Shown piece by piece: positions 7,748 to 16,461 of a DNA stretch of 64,000 nucleotides. The position numbers and the translations under genes are program-made. Below the pieces are notes generated by a model. That model saw nothing but the letters and a program-made list of their open reading frames with translations. It did not search any database and had not been told where the DNA came from. This DNA comes from VRUE01 sp963742535 (GTDB taxonomy: Bacteria; Actinomycetota; Thermoleophilia; Solirubrobacterales; 70-9): assembly GCA_963742535.1 (NCBI GenBank), contig CAVUMC010000001.1, positions 230,413 to 294,412 of the forward strand, in the 5' to 3' direction. Positions within the stretch are counted from its first letter, which is position 1; each line of letters begins with the position of its first letter.

Positions 7748-8242
7748 ATGAAGGGGGTCCGTACAACAGTTGCCCTGGTTGCCGTGCTGGCGCTGGGATC
7801 GGTTTCCGCGGCGCGCGCCGACGAACCGACGCGGCCGCAATACGTCGAACAGGTCGAGCCGATCTGTCAGGCAAATACGGACGCCAACCTGCGGATTCTC
7901 AAGAACGTCAAGAGCAAGGCCCAAAGCCGCAACCCGGCCAAGATGAAGGAAGCCGGGGCCCAGTTCATCCACGCCTCCGCGGTCTTCGGCAAGACCGTGG
8001 GAAAGATCGCCGCGGTGCCACGGCCGCCACACGACGACGAACGCCTCCTGCGGTGGTTCAAACAGCTCAACATCGTGCGGGAAAAGCTGCGCAAGCTCGG
8101 CGTGGCGCTGCAGGCAGGCGAAGAAATCAAGGCCGCCCATGAACAGATCCGGGTCGAACGGGCCAGCAACGCCGCCAATAACGTCAGCTTCGTCTTCGAA
8201 TTCAACGCCTGCCGGCTGACCAAATCCCGCTTCATTCAGTAG
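7748..8242 (+). CDS. Secreted helical protein of unknown function
   Basis: A 164-residue protein with a signal peptide (MKGVRTTVALVAVLALGSVS then ARADE). The mature part is helical with two cysteines (VEPICQAN near residue 39, NACRLT near the end) and a basic middle. ACAGGG precedes the ATG at a suitable distance. The architecture (CQAN... ending C) resembles small exported proteins common in this lineage, including the lipoprotein at 49712-50434, which has DAICGEVN and FKDC at similar places. Function unknown. It is divergent from efp and convergent with the SDR gene. Confidence 0.75.
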   Translation: MKGVRTTVALVAVLALGSVSAARADEPTRPQYVEQVEPICQANTDANLRILKNVKSKAQSRNPAKMKEAGAQFIHASAVFGKTVGKIAAVPRPPHDDERLLRWFKQLNIVREKLRKLGVALQAGEEIKAAHEQIRVERASNAANNVSFVFEFNACRLTKSRFIQ

Positions 8243-8268
8243 CGAGCGCGTCCAGCGCCGCGCTGCGG

Positions 8269-9075
8269 CTACTTGGCCGCTTCGGCGCCGGTGCTCGTCG
8301 TCAGCGAACCCGCGGCCCCGCCCGCGAGCACCCGGCGCACGAGGCTTGGCGCGAGGATCCGCGCCACGGCCGCCAGGGCGTAACCGCGGGGCACGTAGCG
8401 CTCCGCCTTGCCGCCCGGGCCGGCCTCGAAGATCGCCTCGGCGACCTTCTTGGGCTTGGAGACGATCCAACGGGTGAGGGCTTTCTCCCGTAGCTCGGTG
8501 GCCGGAAAGCCCTCGGTGACGATGAAGCCGGGGAGAACCATGCCAACGTGGACACCGGCGGCACGCTCCTCCGAGTAGAGCGCGTCGGTCCAGCCGATCA
8601 GGGCGAACTTGCTGGCCGAGTAGGAGCCGGTGCGGGCGCGAGCGACGCGGCCTGCGGTGCTCGCCACGTTGACGATCGCGCTCGGCGCCGACGCGCGCAG
8701 AGCCGGCAACAGGGCCTCTGTCAAGCGCACGACAGCATCAAAATTGAGCTCCATATGGCGCTGGACGTTGGCGTGGCCACCTTCGGCAAAGGTGCCGCGC
8801 CAGGAAGCGCCGGCGTTGTTGACCAGCAGGCTCAATCTCCCGCCGTGCTCCTCAACGTGGGCGCGCACCCGCCCCGGAGCTTTTTCCTCGGTGAGGTCGG
8901 CAGCGACGTAGCTCGCTTTGCATGGCAGTGCTTCGGCCAGGGCCCGCAAGCGGTCCTCGCGACGGGCGACGAGAATCAGCTCCGCGCCGGGCTCGCGGCT
9001 GAGCCGGCGGGCGGTCGCCTCACCGATACCGCTGGAAGCACCGGTGATGAGCGCAACAAATGGCCTGGAAGTCAC
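8269..9075 (-). CDS. Short-chain dehydrogenase/reductase
   Basis: A 268-residue NAD(P)-dependent oxidoreductase of the classical SDR type. Seen are the cofactor motif TGASSGIG (residues 11-18), NNAGAS, the catalytic Ser in IVNVASTAG and the YSASK catalytic Tyr-Lys (about residues 153-157). The basic residue after the second strand (ARRED) favours NADP. A C-terminal hydrophobic segment (about 232-262) may associate with the membrane. Substrate is unknown. It is monocistronic, between a convergent and a divergent neighbour. Confidence 0.9.
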   Translation of the reverse strand: MTSRPFVALITGASSGIGEATARRLSREPGAELILVARREDRLRALAEALPCKASYVAADLTEEKAPGRVRAHVEEHGGRLSLLVNNAGASWRGTFAEGGHANVQRHMELNFDAVVRLTEALLPALRASAPSAIVNVASTAGRVARARTGSYSASKFALIGWTDALYSEERAAGVHVGMVLPGFIVTEGFPATELREKALTRWIVSKPKKVAEAIFEAGPGGKAERYVPRGYALAAVARILAPSLVRRVLAGGAAGSLTTSTGAEAAK

Positions 9076-9144
9076 GTTATTAACGGTAGCCCTTTTGGCG
9101 GAACGCGGACGCCTGTTCGAATCGACATACTGCCGCGAATTGCG

Positions 9145-10194
9145 ATGAGCGAAACGCCCCGACTACTCGACAAACTCCTTCGCGCTCCCGGTCCCTCGGG
9201 CTACGAGACCCAAGCCGCCGCTGTCTGGCGTGAGGAGGCCTCCTTCGCCTCGCTCTCCACCGACGGCATCGGCTCCTCGGTGGCGCGGATCGGCGAAGCC
9301 TCACCGCTGTTCGCCGTGGTCGGGCACATCGACGAGATCGGCCTGGTGATTCGCCACATCGACGAGAACGGCATCCTCTGGTTCGCCCCGATTGGCGGCT
9401 GGGACCCACAGATCCTGGTCGGCCAGCGGGTCGAGGTACAGGGCTCAGATGGCCCGGTGCTGGGTGTGGTCGGCCGCAAGCCACTGCACCTGCTCGATGC
9501 CGACCAGCGCAAGAAGGTCGTCGAAATGAAGTCCCTGCACATCGACATCGGTGCCGCCGACCGCGAGGAGGCGGAAGCGAAGGTGAGCGTCGGCGACCCC
9601 GTCGTCATCTCCACTGAACCCTTAGGGCTGCTCGGCGATCGCCTCGTCTCGCGCTCGATGGACAACCGGCTTGGGGCCTATGTGGCCCTGGAGGCGCTGC
9701 GTCGATGCCACGAGGGCGATGGACTCGAGGCAAGCTTTGCCGCGATCGCCGCGGTGCAGGAGGAGATCGGCCTCTTCGGCGCCCGCACATCGGCTTTCAA
9801 GGTCGAGCCCGATTTGGCGATCGTCGTCGACGTCACCCACGCCACCGACGCGCCCGGAATCGACGAGAAGGAACTGGGCAGCCACGCACTCGGCTCGGGC
9901 CCGGTGATCTACCGCGGCGCGACGCTCTCTCCCAAGGTCTTCGAGCTGCTTGTTGAGACGGCCGCGGAGGCCGGTATCGAGCACACGGTCGGCGCCACCG
10001 GCAACTCAACCAGCACCGACGCCGACGCCGTCCAGTTCGCCCGCTCGGGCATCCCCACCGGCCTCGTCTCAATCCCCCTGCGCTACATGCACTCGCCGGT
10101 AGAGATGGCCGACCTCGCCGACGTCGAGGCGACGGTGGAACTGATCGCGGCTTTCGCGCGGCGCCTCAGCAGCGACATCGACCTCAGTCGCTGA
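9145..10194 (+). CDS. M42 family metallopeptidase (glutamyl aminopeptidase/endoglucanase-like)
   Basis: A 349-residue dinuclear zinc aminopeptidase of the tetrahedral TET/FrvX type. Expected ligands are visible: GHIDEIG (His), SMDNRLG (bridging Asp), QEEIG (catalytic and ligand Glu), VVDVTHA (Asp) and RYMHSPVE (His). Length fits the family. The ATG at 9145 is preferred; upstream in-frame codons overlap the SDR gene on the other strand. It releases N-terminal residues from peptides in the cytoplasm. Confidence 0.92.
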   Translation: MSETPRLLDKLLRAPGPSGYETQAAAVWREEASFASLSTDGIGSSVARIGEASPLFAVVGHIDEIGLVIRHIDENGILWFAPIGGWDPQILVGQRVEVQGSDGPVLGVVGRKPLHLLDADQRKKVVEMKSLHIDIGAADREEAEAKVSVGDPVVISTEPLGLLGDRLVSRSMDNRLGAYVALEALRRCHEGDGLEASFAAIAAVQEEIGLFGARTSAFKVEPDLAIVVDVTHATDAPGIDEKELGSHALGSGPVIYRGATLSPKVFELLVETAAEAGIEHTVGATGNSTSTDADAVQFARSGIPTGLVSIPLRYMHSPVEMADLADVEATVELIAAFARRLSSDIDLSR

Positions 10195-10218
10195 GTGTCG
10201 TCCCGTCCTGAGAGGCAG

Positions 10219-11247
10219 TCAGTTCGCTACAAAAACTTGGTCGCGACCCCCGGCCTTGGCCGAGTAGAGGGCGGCGTCCGCCCGGGCGACGAGGTCGTCG
10301 GTGTTGACGACGCTCGGCTTGGTCACCGCTGCGCCGATGCTGATCGTCACGCCGACACCGGCGGGGCGGCGCTTACGCACCGCCTGGCGCAGGCGCTCGG
10401 CGACTCCCACGGCGTCCTGCTCGCTGGCGCCGGGCAAGACGACGAGGATCTCCTCGCCGCCGATGCGGTAAATCGAGTCGCCCGCCCTTAGTGCCTCCCT
10501 CATCGTGTCGGCGACGTCCTGCAGCACGGTGTCGCCGGCGGCGTGCCCGAGCTGGTCATTGACCCGCTTGAAGTGATCGAGGTCGCAGAGCAGCAGCGCG
10601 TGTGACTGGCCGCGCTCCTCGCCGCAAGCGGTGCCCTCCAGCTCGGTCAGGCGCTGCTCGAGCGCGTTGCGGTTGAGCAGGCCGGTCAGCGGGTCGAGCG
10701 TCGAGCGTCGCCGGTGTGCCTTGTCGGACTCGACCAGGGCGCCGGAGAGGATCACCGTGCTGAGCACAAGCGCGAGCGCCGCGATCAAAGTCTGGCTATG
10801 GACGGAGGCGCTGGCCGGGTCGACGGCGACCGTGCTGAGCAGAAAGACGGAGACTAGATAGACCGTGCCAACGACCATGCCCCAGGGGTCGAAGCGGGCG
10901 CCGAGGGTGACGGCGGGCAGCGCGAACCACATCAGCACCGGGCTGGTCGGGCCGCCGGTGGCGATCACCGCGCCGCCAAGCAGGAGCGGCAGCGCGCCCC
11001 AGGCGGCGGCGACCCAGAGCCAGGGACGCTCGCTCGCCTGCATGAAGCGATCGGCAACAGCGAAGCCCGCGAATCCTGCCCCCAGCGGCAACAGCCAGAG
11101 CCAACCAACCTCCGGCCCGGCCGAGGCCAGCGCCAGAGCGAGAATCGCGAAGCAGGCGGCGCGGTAACGCCGCACCCGCTGCTCCATGTCGAGCAGGCGC
11201 TCGCGCCGGGCGCCACGCAGGCTCTCTTTGGTGGTCGTCACGCCCAA
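10219..11247 (-). CDS. Membrane-bound diguanylate cyclase (GGDEF)
   Basis: A 342-residue protein with five or six membrane spans (about residues 30-165) followed by a GGDEF domain (about 180-342). The active-site loop reads GGEEI, an accepted active variant, and RAGD five residues before it is an intact RxxD inhibitory site, so feedback control by c-di-GMP is expected. DPLTGLLNR and CDLDHFKRVND are the usual substrate/metal motifs. The start may be TTG at 11247 or GTG at 11241. No EAL or PilZ gene is in the window. Confidence 0.93.
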   Translation of the reverse strand: MGVTTTKESLRGARRERLLDMEQRVRRYRAACFAILALALASAGPEVGWLWLLPLGAGFAGFAVADRFMQASERPWLWVAAAWGALPLLLGGAVIATGGPTSPVLMWFALPAVTLGARFDPWGMVVGTVYLVSVFLLSTVAVDPASASVHSQTLIAALALVLSTVILSGALVESDKAHRRRSTLDPLTGLLNRNALEQRLTELEGTACGEERGQSHALLLCDLDHFKRVNDQLGHAAGDTVLQDVADTMREALRAGDSIYRIGGEEILVVLPGASEQDAVGVAERLRQAVRKRRPAGVGVTISIGAAVTKPSVVNTDDLVARADAALYSAKAGGRDQVFVAN

Positions 11248-11299
11248 TCATCGACCGGCCACTCGAATTCGCTTAGCCCTGCAGCCCCCCAGCCGAACG

Positions 11300-12358
11300 T
11301 CAGTCGACGATTTGAAGGTCCTTGGGGAGGCTGGAGAGGTTGCGGTAACCCCCATCGGTAACGACGACTAGGTCCTCGATGCGGACGCCGAGCTTTCCCG
11401 GCAGGTAGATGCCGGGCTCAATCGTCACCACTTCCCCCACCGCAAGCACGTCCTCGGAGCGCTGCGAGACGCGCGGTTCCTCGTGGACCTCGAGGCCGAC
11501 GCCGTGACCAAGACCGTGGCCGAAGCGCTCACCATGGCCGGCGGCGGCGATCAGCTCGCGGGCGACGCCGTCGACATCTTCGGCTTTGGCGCCGGCCTTC
11601 ACCGCCGTCAGCGCCGCTTCCTGGGCCTCGAGCACGGTCGCGTAGACGGCGCGTGCCTCCTCCCCGGGCTCACCGGCGGCAAAGGTGCGGGTGCCGTCGG
11701 AGCAGTAGCCGTCGAGCTTGGCGCCCATATCGAAGACGACCAGCTCGCCGCGACCGATCTCGCGCTCGCCGGGCTCGGCGTGCGGCAGCGCTCCATTGGG
11801 CCCGGCGGCGACGATCGTCGGGAACGAGGGCTCGGCGCCGAGCTCGCGCATCCGCGCCTCGGCGGCGTGGGCGACGTCGAGCTCGGTGCGGCCGGAGAGA
11901 CCACGCTCGAGCGCGAAGCGCCAGATCTCGTCGGCCAGCTCGGAGGCCGCCGCGATCGACGCCAGCTCAGCCTCGTCCTTGACCCGACGCAGCTTCTCGA
12001 CCGTGCCCCAAGCGCCCTCCAGCTCCACCCCGTCCGGCAGTTTCTCCTCCAGGCGCTTCAGCGTGCGCACGGCCATGTGGTGGTCTTCGAAGCCGGTCTT
12101 GCCGCTGAGCCGCTCGGCGATCCCGCCAAGCCAATCGTCGGTGACCGTGACCACGTCCCAGCCCACGATCTCGGCCTCGGCCCGCTCGGTGTAGCGGAAG
12201 TCGGTGAGAAAGACGCGCTGCTCGGGGCCGCAGACGCAGGCGCCGTTGGTGCCGCCGAAGCCGGTCAGATAGCTGACGTTGACCAGGTCGGTGACGAGGA
12301 AGCACTCGAGCTCACGCTCGGCGACGAGCTCGGCGAGGCGATCGCCGCGGGCCTTCAT
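11300..12358 (-). CDS. pepP: Xaa-Pro aminopeptidase/dipeptidase (M24)
   Basis: A 352-residue pita-bread metallopeptidase cleaving Xaa-Pro bonds. The N-terminal creatinase-type domain (residues 1-120) is followed by the catalytic domain with the five ligands in VVFDMGAK, SDGTRTF, GHGLGHGVGLEVHEE, TIEPGIY and VRIEDLVV. The ATG at 12358 is chosen because the longer frame reads through aroQ. It follows aroQ by 22 nt at the end of the mnmA-to-pepP operon; pepP-type genes commonly sit between aroQ and efp. Confidence 0.95.
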   Translation of the reverse strand: MKARGDRLAELVAERELECFLVTDLVNVSYLTGFGGTNGACVCGPEQRVFLTDFRYTERAEAEIVGWDVVTVTDDWLGGIAERLSGKTGFEDHHMAVRTLKRLEEKLPDGVELEGAWGTVEKLRRVKDEAELASIAAASELADEIWRFALERGLSGRTELDVAHAAEARMRELGAEPSFPTIVAAGPNGALPHAEPGEREIGRGELVVFDMGAKLDGYCSDGTRTFAAGEPGEEARAVYATVLEAQEAALTAVKAGAKAEDVDGVARELIAAAGHGERFGHGLGHGVGLEVHEEPRVSQRSEDVLAVGEVVTIEPGIYLPGKLGVRIEDLVVVTDGGYRNLSSLPKDLQIVD

Positions 12359-12380
12359 CGACGAGCATCCAAGGCGAGGG

Positions 12381-12836
12381 TCACGCGCTTGCGCCCAGCT
12401 CGCGCGCGAGCAGCTCCAGCGCCTCTCGATACCCATCGGGGCCCTTGCCGAAGATCTTTTCCAGCACCAGCCCCTCGAAGACCGAGAGCTTGCGCCACTC
12501 ATCGCGCCCCTCGACATTGGAGAGGTGGACCTCGACGGCGGGGACGCCGGCGACGTCGAGCGCATCGGCAATCGCGCGGCTGTAGTGGCTCCAGGCACCG
12601 GCGTTGACGATCGCCGCGTCGGCCAGCTCGGGCACCCGATGCAGGTATTCGCAGAACTCACCCTCGGAGTTGGTCTGGAAGAAGATCGCTTCGAGGTTCA
12701 GCTCGCGAGCCCAAGCCTGGATTTTGGACTCCAGTTCAACCAGCGAGAGCCCGCCGTACATCTCGGGATCGCGTCGCTCGAGCACGTTGAAGTTGACCCC
12801 GTGTAGGACGGCGACGCGGTTGTGGGATGTGGTCAT
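12381..12836 (-). CDS. aroQ: Type II 3-dehydroquinate dehydratase
   Basis: A 151-residue enzyme converting 3-dehydroquinate to 3-dehydroshikimate. The family fold is recognisable: HGVNFNVLERRDPEMYGG (catalytic Arg and Tyr), NAGAWSHYSRAIADAL, VEVHLSNVEGRDEW. The usual NGPNLN and NPGAYTHTS motifs are altered, so it is a divergent member. Overlap with aroKB (ATGA) and the presence of aroE, aroC and aroKB upstream confirm the pathway role. Confidence 0.9.
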   Translation of the reverse strand: MTTSHNRVAVLHGVNFNVLERRDPEMYGGLSLVELESKIQAWARELNLEAIFFQTNSEGEFCEYLHRVPELADAAIVNAGAWSHYSRAIADALDVAGVPAVEVHLSNVEGRDEWRKLSVFEGLVLEKIFGKGPDGYREALELLARELGASA

Positions 12837-14362
12837 CGGTAGAGCTCCTGCACGGCCGTGCGGACCTTAGCCGCATCGACGAGCTGGCCGGTGCGCGGGG
12901 CGCCGGGCTCGGCGAGTAGGACGAAGCCGACGCCCTCGGACGTACGCTTCTTGTCGCGCTGCAGGGCGTCGAGGACGGGATCGGACTCGATCGCCGGATC
13001 GAGCGTCACGGGCAATCCGTGACGCTCGAGGATCGTCCCGACCTCCTCGCGCAGCTCCGGCACCTTGGAGAGGCGCAGCGCCGCAAGCAGACCGAGGCCA
13101 ACCGCCTCACCGTGGCGGTAGCGCTCGTAACCGCTTGCCGCCTCAATCGCGTGGCCAACCGTGTGGCCGAGGTTGAGCACTGCGCGCAAGCCGGCGTCGC
13201 GCTCATCCGCGGCGACGACCTCGCACTTGTAGCGAGCACAGGCGAAAACGAGCGTGGCGAGCTGCTCGGGATCAAGGCTCTCGAGCGAGCGCGCCTGCTC
13301 CCAAAGCTCACCGCCGGCCAGCAGACCGGTCTTGAGTAGCTCGACGAAGCCCGCCGCGAGCTCCTCGCGCGGCAGGCTGGCGAGCGTGCTCGTGTCGCTG
13401 AGCACGGCGGCGGGGAGGTGATAGGCGCCGGCGTAGTTCTTGCCCTCCGGCAGGTCGACACCGGTCTTGCCGCCGTAGGCCGAGTCAACCTGGGCGACCA
13501 GCGTCGTCGGCACCTGGACCACCGGCACCCCGCGCTGGTAGAGGTGGGAGCAGAAGCCGGCAAGATCGCCGACGACACCGCCACCGAGGGCGACAACGTG
13601 GTCGCTGCGGGTCATACCCAGACGCGCCATCTCACGCAGCACCCGCTCTGCCTCAGCCATCGTCTTCGCCGACTCCCCCGGCGGGACCTCGACCGTTGCG
13701 GCCAGCGGGGCCAGGCGATCGGCGTAGAGCGGGCCGACGGTGCTGTCGGTGATGCAACAGCGCTCGCCGGGCAACGGCCAGGGACCAGCTCCGAGCAGAC
13801 CAGGACCGACGAAGACCGGGTACTCGCCGGAGGCGCTCGCCGCCCAGAGCATCTTCGTGCCGAGCGGCAGCTCGGTCAGGGCCAGCAGCGAGGGCATCGC
13901 GCGGGTGATCAGGCCCCGATCGCCAGGCGGGACGATCGCGTCGGCGAGAGACTCGTAGAAGGGCAGGCGCTCGTCCAGCAGGTGGGCGACGTCATCGGCG
14001 TTTTTTGCCAACGGGCGGTCGCTGCGGGCGATCCGCCGCCAGGCCTCACGGGCATCGACCTGCAGCCAGACGACGATGTGACGCGAGAGAGCGCCCCGCA
14101 CCCGGTCTGAGAGGACGCTGCCGCCGCCAAGGGCGATCGAGCCACCGTCGGCCCGCTCCAGCAGCTCGCCGACTATCTCGGCCTCACGAGCACGAAAGGC
14201 GTCCTCGCCGTCCTCCTCAAAGGCCCGCTGGATCGGCTTGCCGAAGGCCTTCTCCGTCAGCTCGTCGATCTCGGTTACCTCCAACCCCGCGTCGCGGGCG
14301 GCCGCGAGCGCCGTCGACTTGCCGGCCCCCATGAACCCGATGAATACGAGGGCGGGCTTCAC
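12833..14362 (-). CDS. aroKB: Fused shikimate kinase / 3-dehydroquinate synthase
   Basis: A 509-residue bifunctional enzyme. Residues 1-165 are shikimate kinase with Walker A GFMGAGKST (9-17), the shikimate-binding DEL segment and the LGGGSVL loop. Residues from about 170 to 509 are dehydroquinate synthase with PTTLVAQVDSAYGGKTGVDLPEGKNYAGAYHLP and LNLGHTVGHAIE, the zinc/NAD core. The two enzymes are non-consecutive steps of chorismate synthesis. The gene starts 3 nt after aroC ends and its stop overlaps the aroQ start. Confidence 0.95.
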   Translation of the reverse strand: MKPALVFIGFMGAGKSTALAAARDAGLEVTEIDELTEKAFGKPIQRAFEEDGEDAFRAREAEIVGELLERADGGSIALGGGSVLSDRVRGALSRHIVVWLQVDAREAWRRIARSDRPLAKNADDVAHLLDERLPFYESLADAIVPPGDRGLITRAMPSLLALTELPLGTKMLWAASASGEYPVFVGPGLLGAGPWPLPGERCCITDSTVGPLYADRLAPLAATVEVPPGESAKTMAEAERVLREMARLGMTRSDHVVALGGGVVGDLAGFCSHLYQRGVPVVQVPTTLVAQVDSAYGGKTGVDLPEGKNYAGAYHLPAAVLSDTSTLASLPREELAAGFVELLKTGLLAGGELWEQARSLESLDPEQLATLVFACARYKCEVVAADERDAGLRAVLNLGHTVGHAIEAASGYERYRHGEAVGLGLLAALRLSKVPELREEVGTILERHGLPVTLDPAIESDPVLDALQRDKKRTSEGVGFVLLAEPGAPRTGQLVDAAKVRTAVQELYR

Positions 14363-14365
14363 TGC

Positions 14366-15532
14366 TCAGCCCCGGAAGTCGATGCGCTTCTTGTATGCCT
14401 CGACCGCGGCGTGCACGTCGTCGATGTGGTCGCCGCCGAACTTCTCGCGGTAGGTGCGGGCGAGGGCGAGGCAGACCATCGCCTCGGCGACGACCGCAGC
14501 CGCGGGGACGACAGTCGAGTCGGTGCGCTCGCGCAACGCCTGGGCCGGCTGCTTGGTCTCGGTGTCGACCGAGCGCAGTGGCTTGGTCAAGGTTGAGATT
14601 GGCTTGATCGCGGCGCGCACCGAGAGCGGCAGGCCGTTGGTCATGCCGCCCTCGAGGCCGCCGGCGTGGTTGGTCTCGCGGAAGTAGCCGCGCTCCTCCG
14701 ACCAGAAGATCTCGTCGTGGGCCTGCGATCCCGGGCGCCCGGCGACGTCCCAGGCTTCGCCGATCGAGACCCCCTTGACCGACTGGATCGAGGCGACCGC
14801 GCCGGCGAGCCGGCCGTCGAGGCGGTCTTCCCAGGAGATATGCGAGCCGAGACCCGGCACCAAGCCGAAGGCGCGCACCTCGAAGGTGCCGCCGAGACTC
14901 TCGTTGGCCTTGCGCAGGCGGTTGATCTCCTCCACCATCGCCGCGCTCGCCTCGGGGTCGAGGCAACGCACCGGATCGTCATCGACCGCGGTGAAGTCTT
15001 CAAGGCCGAGGTCGTCTCGCTCGGGCGCTTTGACCGACGCGATCTGGGTCACGTGACTGTGCACGCTGACGCCCAAGGCGGTGAGAAAGCCGCGAGCGAT
15101 CGAGCCGGCGGCGACGCGGGCGGCGGTCTCGCGAGCGCTGGCGCGCTCGAGAACATTGCGGATGTCCTCGTGGCCGTACTTCTGGGCGCCAACCAGGTCG
15201 GCGTGACCAGGCCGCGGCAGATGGACCTGGTCGACGTCGGCGTCGACCGGCCAGGGGTTCATCCGCTCCTCCCAGTTGGAGTAGTCGCGGTTGGCGACGA
15301 GGATCGCGATCGGGCTGCCAAGCGTGCGGCCGTGGCGCAGTCCGGAGCGGATCTCGACCGTGTCGGTCTCGATTTTCATCCGCCCGCCACGACCGTGACC
15401 GAGCTGCCGCCGCGCCATGTCGCCGTCGAGCGCCTCGCGCTCGAGCTCGAGCCCGGCGGGCATCCCCTCGACAATCGCGACCAAACCCGGCCCGTGCGAC
15501 TCCCCCGCTGTGGTGAACCTGAATCCGCTCAT
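14366..15532 (-). CDS. aroC: Chorismate synthase
   Basis: A 388-residue FMN-dependent enzyme making chorismate from EPSP. The N-terminal signature FRFTTAGESHGPGLVAIVEGMP, the GHGRGGRMKIE segment, RPGHADLVGAQKYGHEDIRNVLERASARET and AGGLEGGMTNG are all present, and the length fits. It lies between aroE and aroKB; a long hairpin precedes it. Confidence 0.97.
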   Translation of the reverse strand: MSGFRFTTAGESHGPGLVAIVEGMPAGLELEREALDGDMARRQLGHGRGGRMKIETDTVEIRSGLRHGRTLGSPIAILVANRDYSNWEERMNPWPVDADVDQVHLPRPGHADLVGAQKYGHEDIRNVLERASARETAARVAAGSIARGFLTALGVSVHSHVTQIASVKAPERDDLGLEDFTAVDDDPVRCLDPEASAAMVEEINRLRKANESLGGTFEVRAFGLVPGLGSHISWEDRLDGRLAGAVASIQSVKGVSIGEAWDVAGRPGSQAHDEIFWSEERGYFRETNHAGGLEGGMTNGLPLSVRAAIKPISTLTKPLRSVDTETKQPAQALRERTDSTVVPAAAVVAEAMVCLALARTYREKFGGDHIDDVHAAVEAYKKRIDFRG

Positions 15533-15574
15533 CTCCAGCGCAAGGCTATCGGCGGATCACCCCAAAGGATGCCC

Positions 15575-15626
15575 CGCTGACTTCGTCCTTTTGACTCCGT
15601 ATGCAACGGAAAAGGCGAAGTCAGCG
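15575..15626. other. Long intercistronic hairpin between aroE and aroC
   Basis: CGCTGACTTCG (15575-15585) pairs with CGAAGTCAGCG (15616-15626), and CCTTTT/AAAAGG plus CCGT/ACGG continue the stem inward. It occupies the only sizeable gap (108 nt) in the nine-gene operon. It could be an attenuator, partial terminator or mRNA-processing site for the aromatic genes. Confidence 0.55.
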
Positions 15627-15640
15627 TGGGATTGAGGCGA

Positions 15641-16459
15641 TCAGCCGCGGGCGGCGGCGCGCATCGTGTCGAGCGGAGCAGGGCGGCCGGTCCAGATTTC
15701 GAGCGAGAGGGCGCCCTGCTGGACGAGGATCTCGATGCCGTCGACGGTGCTCGCCCCGGCCGCCTCGGCGGCCCGCAGGAGCGCCGTGGGCTCGCCGCCG
15801 TAGACCATGTCGACGACGGTTTGCTCGGAGGCGAAGTCATCGGGTGCAAGCGGCAGCTCGGTAAAGGGATCCTCGCCAGCGAGGCCGACCGCGGTGGTGT
15901 TGACGATCAGCTCGTAGTCGGACTGCTCGGGGATCGCGACCGGCGTCCCCCCCAGTTCCTCGCAGAGGTGCTGGGAGCGCAGCTCGGTGCGATTCCAGAC
16001 CTCGACCTCGGCGCCCTCGCGCAGCAATGCCCAGACCACGGCGCGGGCAGCACCACCGGCACCGAGGACGAGGGCGCGGCGATCGCGCGGCGTGCCCGGC
16101 AGTGAACGCAGCAACCCCTCGGCGTCGGTGTTGTCGGCGCGGACGACGACCTCATCGGCCTCCCCGCTCTCGCCGTTGTGGGTGAAGACGAGGGTGTTGG
16201 CGGCGCCAATCTCGCGGGCGGTCTCCGAGAGGTCATCGGCGAGCGCCAGCGCCGCGCCCTTGTGCGGCACGGTGACGTTGGCGCCGGCGAAACCTTCACC
16301 CGCCATCGTCCGCACCCGCTGCTCGAAGGCGTCGGGGGCAACCTCGATCGCCTCGTAGCTCCACTCGTCGCCAAGACCGAGCTCGGCCAGCGCCGCGCTC
16401 TGCATCGCCGGCGAGCGCGAGTGGCCGACCGGGTAACCGAGGACGGCGAGTCGCGGCAC
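15641..16459 (-). CDS. aroE: Shikimate dehydrogenase
   Basis: A 272-residue NADP-dependent enzyme reducing 3-dehydroshikimate. The substrate domain shows VLGYPVGHSRSPAMQSAALAEL and GANVTVPHKGAAL (catalytic Lys), followed by DNTDAEG and the Rossmann loop LGAGGAARAVVWAL. WNRTE in place of the usual NRT is the NADP-specificity strand. It is 2 nt after mltG in the same operon. Confidence 0.95.
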   Translation of the reverse strand: MPRLAVLGYPVGHSRSPAMQSAALAELGLGDEWSYEAIEVAPDAFEQRVRTMAGEGFAGANVTVPHKGAALALADDLSETAREIGAANTLVFTHNGESGEADEVVVRADNTDAEGLLRSLPGTPRDRRALVLGAGGAARAVVWALLREGAEVEVWNRTELRSQHLCEELGGTPVAIPEQSDYELIVNTTAVGLAGEDPFTELPLAPDDFASEQTVVDMVYGGEPTALLRAAEAAGASTVDGIEILVQQGALSLEIWTGRPAPLDTMRAAARG

Positions 16460-16461
16460 GC

